Of a stretch of 11,913 nucleotides of DNA, positions 7,299 through 11,913 are shown one piece after another. How positions within the stretch are numbered: position 1 is the stretch's first letter; every line of letters starts with the position of its first letter. The notes beneath the pieces were generated by a model. The model worked only from the letters and a program-made list of their open reading frames with translations, did not search any database and was not told the origin of the DNA. The position numbers and the translations under genes were made by a program. The stretch is from Acidobacteria bacterium UBA823 (GTDB lineage Bacteria > Acidobacteriota > Vicinamibacteria > Vicinamibacterales > UBA823): positions 1-11,913 of the forward strand of contig DBHR01000004.1 in NCBI GenBank assembly GCA_002296225.1, given 5' to 3'.

Positions 7299-7315
7299 GC
7301 CGGTTGTGAGCCGGC
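7299..7315. other. Short hairpin after lpdA
   Basis: GCCGG-TTGTGAG-CCGGC forms a 5-bp GC stem with a 7-nt loop, 9 bp past the lpdA stop. No T-run follows, so it is at best a weak terminator or an mRNA 3' end stabiliser between lpdA and the small downstream gene. Confidence 0.3.
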
Positions 7316-7377
7316 AGCGATGGGATCAGGATCAAACGCTTCGGCCGCGAGCCGGTGCACGAAAGGACGTGACTGCT

Positions 7378-7578
7378 ATGAGTTTCTGCGAACACTGTGA
7401 GGGGCAGCGATTTGATCGCGCCAGAGTTCTCCGGGCGCTTCGCGCGACACACAGGCGACTGCGCGGGCAGCCGGAGGAGGGCCGCCGAGACGCCCAAATC
7501 GTCGTCGCAGCGATCGAGGCGGTGCGCGCGCTGGATATCCCGCACCTCGAGTACGTTGAGGACGAGGTCGTCCACTAA
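7378..7578 (+). CDS. Small unknown protein with an N-terminal CxxC
   Basis: This is a 66-residue hypothetical protein I do not recognise. It begins MSFCEHCEG, so Cys4 and Cys7 form a single CxxC pair that could bind a metal if the protein dimerises, or act in redox chemistry. The rest is a charged, Arg/Glu-rich region (about 11-55) likely to be helical, with an acidic tail, EYVEDEVVH. There is no signal peptide or membrane segment. Third codon positions are mostly G or C, as in the neighbouring genes, which supports real coding. The frame stays open upstream to 7306, but the ATG at 7378 has AAAGGA about 10 nt before it and is the natural start. It follows lpdA by 87 bp on the same strand and may share its transcript. 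Whether it works with Lpd is unknown. Confidence 0.55.
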   Translation: MSFCEHCEGQRFDRARVLRALRATHRRLRGQPEEGRRDAQIVVAAIEAVRALDIPHLEYVEDEVVH

Positions 7579-7755
7579 CCGGTTAGGCCCCTGCTATTCT
7601 GGAACAGCTCACGGTCTGTCGGCCGGTAATCCCGAGGTGGCGCTTAGGGTCGATACCAAGCCCTCCTAAGTCAGAAGCACCGCGTCTTGTCAGATCGCAA
7701 GACCCGCGGCGAAAGACAAGAGACTGGAAACAAAAGGCTAGCGACAGACACGTAA
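7579..7755. other. Gene-free stretch before tRNA-His, with an inverted repeat
   Basis: There is no supported gene in this 177-bp stretch. It holds one clear inverted repeat at 7680-7709: CCGCGTCTTG, an 8-nt loop, then CAAGA-CC-CGCGG, giving 10 base pairs with a CC bulge. It lies downstream of both the small plus-strand gene and the minus-strand tRNA-His and could end either transcript, though neither side has a proper T-run. Confidence 0.45.
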
Positions 7756-7831
7756 TGGGGTGAGTGAGGGGATTCGAACCCCCAACATCCGGAGCCACAG
7801 TCCGGCGCTCTACCCTTGAGCTACACTCACC
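7756..7831 (-). tRNA. tRNA-His (anticodon GTG)
   Basis: This is a complete minus-strand cloverleaf of 76 nt including the extra 5' G(-1), which faces the discriminator C73 as expected for tRNA-His. The acceptor GTGAGTG pairs with CACTCAC, and the D-stem is GCTC/GAGC with a short loop. The anticodon stem CCGGA/TCCGG encloses CTGTGGC, giving anticodon GTG. The T-arm is GGGGG-TTCGAAT-CCCCT, and CCA is encoded. It is a lone tRNA between plus-strand genes. A TTAAAC element about 40 bp upstream could be its -10 box, but this is weak. Confidence 0.97.
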
Positions 7832-7985
7832 ATGAAGGGCAGGGGCGGGTTCACCGCCGGAAACACCGCAGTTTAACACAGCCCTTCGGTCTTAATCTGG
7901 TAACCTGAGCCGTTGATGGCGTGCTGTGGCGCCCAGTTCGATGTGCGCCTGTTTGTGATTCTTTCAAGGTAATCGAGGTGACGCA

Positions 7986-8462
7986 ATGCTAGGTTCTCGT
8001 GGGTTTCTCATGATGGGGTTCGTACTCGGGATCGCGGTGGCGTTCGGTTCGAGCAACGCGTTCGACGTCAGCATAGGGGCGCAGTCGCGCCACACCGGGC
8101 TTTACGGCGGGGCGCGGCCGCTCGCGCCGTATTCGCCTGGCGTGGACTCAGGGGAAACGGTCTATCTGTCCGGTCAGGTTGGGATTAATCCCGAGACCGG
8201 CAGTCTGCACGAGAATCTGCAAGCGCAGGCGCGTCAGGCCCTGTCAAACCTCGAAGGCCTACTCACCGAAGCCGGCCTGACGAAGGCCAACGTTGTGCGG
8301 GCCACGGTCTACCTTGACGACATTGGCAACTATCCCGAGCTCAACCAGGTCTACGGCGAGTTCTTCGAGGACGTGGACGTGAAGCCGAGTCGCTCAACTG
8401 TCGGTGTCGCGGCGCTGCCAATCGGCGCGGCCGTCGAAATCGACTTCATTGCCGTGAAGTAG
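7986..8462 (+). CDS. RidA (YjgF/YER057c/UK114) family protein with a signal peptide
   Basis: This 158-residue protein consists of a leader of about 35 residues and one complete RidA domain. The leader has a hydrophobic core (about 7-25) after one Arg and looks like a Sec signal peptide or anchor. The domain shows APYSPGV, VYLSGQVGINPETG and ANVVRATVYLDD. It also shows PSRSTVGVAALP with Arg136 (the Arg105 equivalent of E. coli RidA) and VEIDFIAVK with Glu151 (the Glu120 equivalent). These residues mark the true imine/enamine deaminase subgroup, which hydrolyses reactive 2-aminoacrylate-type intermediates from PLP enzymes. Classical RidA is cytoplasmic, so a periplasmic form is unusual and its substrate unknown. 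The ATG has GAGG 7 nt upstream. No PLP enzyme is next to it; tRNA-His and a TPR gene flank it on the opposite strand. Confidence 0.92.
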   Translation: MLGSRGFLMMGFVLGIAVAFGSSNAFDVSIGAQSRHTGLYGGARPLAPYSPGVDSGETVYLSGQVGINPETGSLHENLQAQARQALSNLEGLLTEAGLTKANVVRATVYLDDIGNYPELNQVYGEFFEDVDVKPSRSTVGVAALPIGAAVEIDFIAVK

Positions 8463-8664
8463 AACTCTTCGTTTCGTAGCAACAAAGGCGGCACCCAGCC
8501 TGAACGGCTCCAGCGACGGAGTGTCGTGCGGTTGGTAGCGACGGTCACGGCCTTGCCCTAGTCTTCGCTTGCAAGACGACCCGGAGTGAGAACTCAGGAT
8601 TGAGAAGTGAGGAGCGTACGGGTGAGCGGGTGGTCTCTGTTCCAGTTGCTGGCCGATTGAGCCA
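8463..8664. other. Convergent gap with a TGAG-rich stretch
   Basis: No gene is supported between the convergent ridA-like and TPR genes. There is a weak 5-bp hairpin at 8561-8577 (GTCTT/AAGAC). Just after it, 8583-8614, is a purine-rich stretch in which GAG-containing words recur (GTGAGAACT, TTGAGAAG, TGAGGAG), like a decayed short repeat. No terminator with a T-run is seen on either strand. Confidence 0.35.
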
Positions 8665-9819
8665 TTACGGGCTTTGCCAAGTTTCGAGCTGCCTCGTCCA
8701 CGGCCCGACGAAATGGCGGAAAAACTGGCTGTCGGGTGGAATCGCTGCCAAAGCCTCTACCATCATCTTGGCCGCGTCGTCAGTCCGACGAACGCCTGCG
8801 TAGGCGTAGGCCAGCGTTTGCATTACCTCGACGTTGTCGGGGTCTTCGGCGAGCGCTTGTTCGAGCGGCCGGATGGCATCCTCTGCTTGTCCGACCGCGA
8901 TTGCCAGTTGAATCGTGTACAGTGTGCCGAAGAAGCTGTAATCGGACATCGCCTGTAGCGCTTCGTAGTCCGTCGCAGCCTTCTCTAAGTTTCCGAGTTC
9001 GATGTAACAGCGGAGCCGCCAGACGTGTGGGTCCTGATAAGGCCCAGCTGACGCTGGTTGCATCGCGGCCCTCACCTGCAGTGCCTTGTCGAAATGTGGT
9101 ACGGCCTCGCGACATCGGCCTAGGTGCATCAGCGCGACGCCGAGGTTGTTGTATGCCTGAAAGAGTGTCGGGTCAGTTTCAATGGCTTGGGAGAAGTAGT
9201 TGACGCGCTTGACTGGGTCCCAGGTATGCTGGCCTTTTTCGAAGTACTGGTTCGTGTGCATCCTGAGCGGGCCGACGTTGTCGACGACCTCGCCCCTTGC
9301 ATTACGGGGGTTCTGCGGCGTGGGTACGTAGCGCCCAGTGTCGAGATCAATCTCGTCGATCCTTGTGAGATAGAGCAACACGATTTCTTCGCGCATCTCA
9401 TGCTTCAGGAGTTGCTGGTAGCTGCGCCGCGCTTCGGGCAGTCGTTCGTTGCGGAGATAGATGGTAGCTAGATATTCGAGGGCTGGCAGGCCGATCGACC
9501 CGTCGCCGTCAAGCTCGACCGCTTGTCGCAGAGCGTCGATCGCTTTGTTCGAAGAAATTGGATATGGCCGGTCCTCACCCCAGTATGCCGCGCCGAGCAG
9601 GTAGAAGGCTTCGGAGTCATCCGGCGCTTCTGTGGTGGCGGCTTTGAGATGGGTGATGGCTGTTCGGTACCGGCGACTTTCAAAAGCAGCCCGGCCTAGT
9701 TCGAGCGCCGATTGGCTATCGTGTGCTAGAAGAGCGGATGCTAACGTGAGCGCGCTCAATGTCAGCGTGCAATGACGTGCCAAATTTCCAAGGGAAGTAC
9801 GCGGACGATGTCTGCCCAC
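8665..9819 (-). CDS. Exported TPR-repeat protein
   Basis: This 384-residue protein begins with a basic segment, then a hydrophobic core (about 17-32) ending ALLAHDSQS, a likely Sec signal peptide. Tetratricopeptide repeats follow. A first group lies at about 38-150 (ALELGRAAFESRRYRTAITH, then AFYLLGAAYWG and ALEYLATIYLRNERLPEARR). A middle pair, FQAYNNLGVALMHLGRCREA with its following helix, comes next, and two or three more repeats lie at the C-terminus (LEQALAEDPDNVEVMQTLAY). An insert of about 50 residues without repeat character (IDLDTGRYVPTPQNP to FEKGQHTW) splits the array. The role is probably a protein-binding scaffold in the periplasm; no enzyme motif is visible. I chose the GTG at 9819 because GGAGG lies 6 nt before it; a TTG one codon upstream would leave only 3 nt. 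It lies 125 bp after the RND permease on the same strand, so co-transcription is possible. Confidence 0.88.
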   Translation of the reverse strand: MGRHRPRTSLGNLARHCTLTLSALTLASALLAHDSQSALELGRAAFESRRYRTAITHLKAATTEAPDDSEAFYLLGAAYWGEDRPYPISSNKAIDALRQAVELDGDGSIGLPALEYLATIYLRNERLPEARRSYQQLLKHEMREEIVLLYLTRIDEIDLDTGRYVPTPQNPRNARGEVVDNVGPLRMHTNQYFEKGQHTWDPVKRVNYFSQAIETDPTLFQAYNNLGVALMHLGRCREAVPHFDKALQVRAAMQPASAGPYQDPHVWRLRCYIELGNLEKAATDYEALQAMSDYSFFGTLYTIQLAIAVGQAEDAIRPLEQALAEDPDNVEVMQTLAYAYAGVRRTDDAAKMMVEALAAIPPDSQFFRHFVGPWTRQLETWQSP

Positions 9820-9944
9820 CAACGACCTCCAACCTTCAATCGTCGAATGTTTCGAGTCTAGCAGTTAAGTCGGTTAGCGTGCGTCCAGATTGGAGATCAA
9901 TGGCCGGATAAGCCAGGCGCGATCTTGGCGCTCGCGAGGCCCGG
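9820..9944. other. Spacer between the RND permease and the TPR gene
   Basis: This 125-bp stretch holds the GGAGG ribosome site of the TPR gene and scattered GC-rich partial inverted repeats near 9905-9945, none followed by a T-run. I see no convincing terminator or promoter. Confidence 0.4.
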
Positions 9945-11913
9945 CTAGGCGATACTGCCTTTCTCTGAGGTCAGCTCCATCACCGCGGGATCGACGTCGT
10001 GGCCCGCACTGCTGAAGAGGTCCTTCAGGTCCTCAATGATGATATAGCCGGCGGGCACCAGTATGAGAGTGATGAAGGTCGAGAAAATCACGCCGAAGGC
10101 AAGCGAAATAGCCATCGGAATCAGGAACTGTGCCTGGAGGCTAGTTTCCAGCATCAGCGGAAGCAACCCGAAGAAGGTCGTCAGCGAAGTTAACAGTATC
10201 GGTCGGAACCGGACGGCTCCTGCCTCACGCACAGCGCGAGCAAGGCTGCCGGCTTGGCGGCGGAACCGGTTGATGAAGTGCACCATAACGAGGCTATCGT
10301 TGACGACAACACCCGCTAGCGCGACTAGACCAAACATCGACAGCAAGCTGATGTCCTTGCCCATAATGAGGTGGCCCCATGTTGCGCCCACGAGTCCGAA
10401 GGGGATCGCCGTCATGATGATCAGTGGCTGGGAGTACGACTTGAGTGGCACAGCCAATAGTAGGTAGATGAACAGCAGCGCTACCATAAAGCCCTGCGTC
10501 AAGCCGTCCGTGGAATCGCGCAACTCAGTCTGCTGGCCCTCGAAGGAATAGCGGACACCGGGGAAGGCCGGAAGCATCGTGGGCAGCACGCGCGCGTCTA
10601 GGTCGGCGATAATGTCACCGGCCGTTGTGGTTGCTTGGTCCACGGCCGCGGTTACATTGAGCGCCCGCTGTCGATTAACACGGTTGATTGAGGCGAACCC
10701 GCGACCTAGTTCAACCCGGGCGACCTGCGAAAATGGGATCTGCTGGCCATCTGGGGTTCGGATTCGCATATTTTCAAGATCGCCGATTGAACGGCGTTCT
10801 GATTCGGGGTAGCGCACCATAACCCGGACGTCATCGCGACCCCGCTGAATTCGTTGCGCCTCTTCACCGTAGAAAGCCTGTCTGACTTGGCGGCCCAGGT
10901 CTTGCAGTGACAGCCCGAGCACCTCCGCAGTCGGTTTGATGTCTAGTTTGATTTCCTGTTTACCCTGCCGGAACGAGTCGGCGATATCGTAGACACCGGC
11001 GTATCTTGCTAGCTCGGCCTTCACCATGTCGCTGGCGGCGCGTAACTCGCCGATGTCCGAGCCGGTGAGTTGCACGTGGATGGGGTCGCCGCCTGCCATG
11101 ATCAATTCCGCGTCAAAATCGACTTCAACGGCGTCGGGAATTATGCCGGTCAGTTCACGCCAGCGGTTCGAGGCCTCCGAACTCCCGATGCCGCGTTCGT
11201 CTGCCGGCGCCAGTTCGATGAAGATGCCGCCGAGGTGGGAGGCCCCTCTCGTCCGGGCGCCTGACCCCATTGGGCCGGGCATCATGCGCGGTGAACTGCT
11301 ACCGACTAGACTGTAGACATACTGGAAGAGTTCTCGTCCACTTTCTGCCCTGAATTCCGCACGAAGTGTGGCAGCCGCGTCCTCTAGGTGACGCACGGCG
11401 GCCTCTGTCACCTCAACCGGCGTTCCTTGAGGCATGGTGACCGATGCCGACAGGTAGTCGGCATCAACGGGAGGCATAAAGACCACGCGGACCCAGCCAC
11501 CTCCCACAATACCAACGGTGAGCAGTAGGATGGCGACGGCGATGGACACTGTCAAATAGCGCATCCGGATGCCGAGTTCAAGTAGCGGGCGATACACTCG
11601 GTCGACAAACCGTTTGAGTGCGCCATCAATTCGGTTTCGCATCCGCTGACCCCAAGTGTCTCGGGGTGGGCGCGGTGTTCCATGCGCCAGGTGAGCCGGC
11701 AATATTAGTTGCGATTCTATTAGGGAAAATAACAGGCACGGGATGACAACCAGTGGCATGGTGACCATCATCTTGCCCATAATTCCTGGCACCACCAGCA
11801 ACGGCGCAAACGCGGCGACTGAGGTGAGTACCGCAAAGATGACCGGTACGGCCACTTCAGTGGTGCCTTCGATTGCGCCGCGCAGTCGATCGCCGTGGCG
11901 TTGCTGATGCGCG
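9945..11913 (-). CDS. RND efflux permease (HAE1 family), C-terminal part
   Basis: The frame is open to the window edge, so this is the last 655 residues of a protein that normally has about 1,030. It is an inner-membrane, proton-driven drug or lipid exporter of the AcrB type that would work with a periplasmic adaptor and an outer-membrane channel. Visible in order are the segment after TM4 (AIEGTTEVAVPVIFAV), TM5 and TM6 with ESQLILPAHLAH, TM7, the second porter domain with GRGFASINRVNRQRALNV, then TM8 to TM12 (GFMVALLFIYLLLAV to FSTFITLILVPAGYIII). In TM10 the sequence GVVVNDSLVMV has Asn-Asp where AcrB has Lys940-Asn941. This variant is, as I recall, common in one HAE1 subgroup. A GTG at 11855 is inside the protein and not a start. 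The Asp pair of TM4 and the adaptor gene lie outside the window. Confidence 0.95.
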   Translation of the reverse strand, partial: AHQQRHGDRLRGAIEGTTEVAVPVIFAVLTSVAAFAPLLVVPGIMGKMMVTMPLVVIPCLLFSLIESQLILPAHLAHGTPRPPRDTWGQRMRNRIDGALKRFVDRVYRPLLELGIRMRYLTVSIAVAILLLTVGIVGGGWVRVVFMPPVDADYLSASVTMPQGTPVEVTEAAVRHLEDAAATLRAEFRAESGRELFQYVYSLVGSSSPRMMPGPMGSGARTRGASHLGGIFIELAPADERGIGSSEASNRWRELTGIIPDAVEVDFDAELIMAGGDPIHVQLTGSDIGELRAASDMVKAELARYAGVYDIADSFRQGKQEIKLDIKPTAEVLGLSLQDLGRQVRQAFYGEEAQRIQRGRDDVRVMVRYPESERRSIGDLENMRIRTPDGQQIPFSQVARVELGRGFASINRVNRQRALNVTAAVDQATTTAGDIIADLDARVLPTMLPAFPGVRYSFEGQQTELRDSTDGLTQGFMVALLFIYLLLAVPLKSYSQPLIIMTAIPFGLVGATWGHLIMGKDISLLSMFGLVALAGVVVNDSLVMVHFINRFRRQAGSLARAVREAGAVRFRPILLTSLTTFFGLLPLMLETSLQAQFLIPMAISLAFGVIFSTFITLILVPAGYIIIEDLKDLFSSAGHDVDPAVMELTSEKGSIA

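Noticed and set aside
7306..7377. Extension of the small CxxC protein to 7306
   Set aside because: It overlaps the post-lpdA hairpin, and the ATG at 7378 has a good ribosome site.
9905..9945. Terminator after the RND permease
   Set aside because: GC-rich partial repeats are present, but no consistent stem of more than 5 bp and no T-run.
11853..11855. GTG at 11855 as the RND permease start
   Set aside because: The frame continues to the window edge with family-typical residues (AIEGTTEV), so the gene is cut by the window.
1..11913. CRISPR array, insertion sequence, prophage or retron
   Set aside because: No regular direct repeats, transposase, integrase or reverse transcriptase motifs were seen on either strand.

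Overview
The window comes from a GC-rich, Gram-negative-type bacterium. The evidence is a lipoprotein signal, a twin-arginine signal, Sec signals and an RND efflux permease. The mix of exported metallo-beta-lactamase-fold enzymes, an exported DUF255 (YyaL/SPATA20) protein, an exported RidA and TPR proteins recalls Acidobacteriota such as Vicinamibacteria. That assignment is an impression from gene content, not proof.

Layout. Positions 1-298 hold the minus-strand tRNA genes: tRNA-Arg(TCG), tRNA-Arg(CCG) and the 5' end of a third, Lys-like tRNA cut by the window edge. Next, on the same strand, are two metallo-beta-lactamase-fold hydrolases 24 bp apart (365-2179). One carries a Tat signal and the other is a lipoprotein. 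Upstream of them, still on the minus strand, are a Mak-type ROK fructokinase (2237-3148) and a large exported YyaL-type thioredoxin/(alpha/alpha)6-barrel protein (3220-5580). A roughly 290-bp divergent region separates yyaL from the plus-strand genes. These are an E. coli-type dihydrolipoamide dehydrogenase (5875-7290) and a 66-residue unknown protein with a CxxC motif (7378-7578).

A minus-strand tRNA-His (7756-7831) follows, then a plus-strand RidA-family protein with a signal peptide (7986-8462). The window closes with two minus-strand genes: an exported TPR protein (8665-9819) and the C-terminal two thirds of an HAE1/RND efflux permease (9945 to the window end).

The genes do not form one obvious pathway. 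The clearest link is yyaL-mak, a sugar-epimerase-like barrel followed 71 bp later by a sugar kinase, and next the two-gene MBL operon. A recurring theme is export: five of the eight complete genes carry an N-terminal export signal, including two from families usually seen as cytoplasmic (RidA, YyaL). I saw no mobile element, CRISPR array, phage gene or clearly new multi-gene system. The most useful leads are the exported RidA, the yyaL-mak pair, the RND permease lacking the AcrB Lys940 equivalent, and the MBL promoter candidate that overlaps the mak stop codon.
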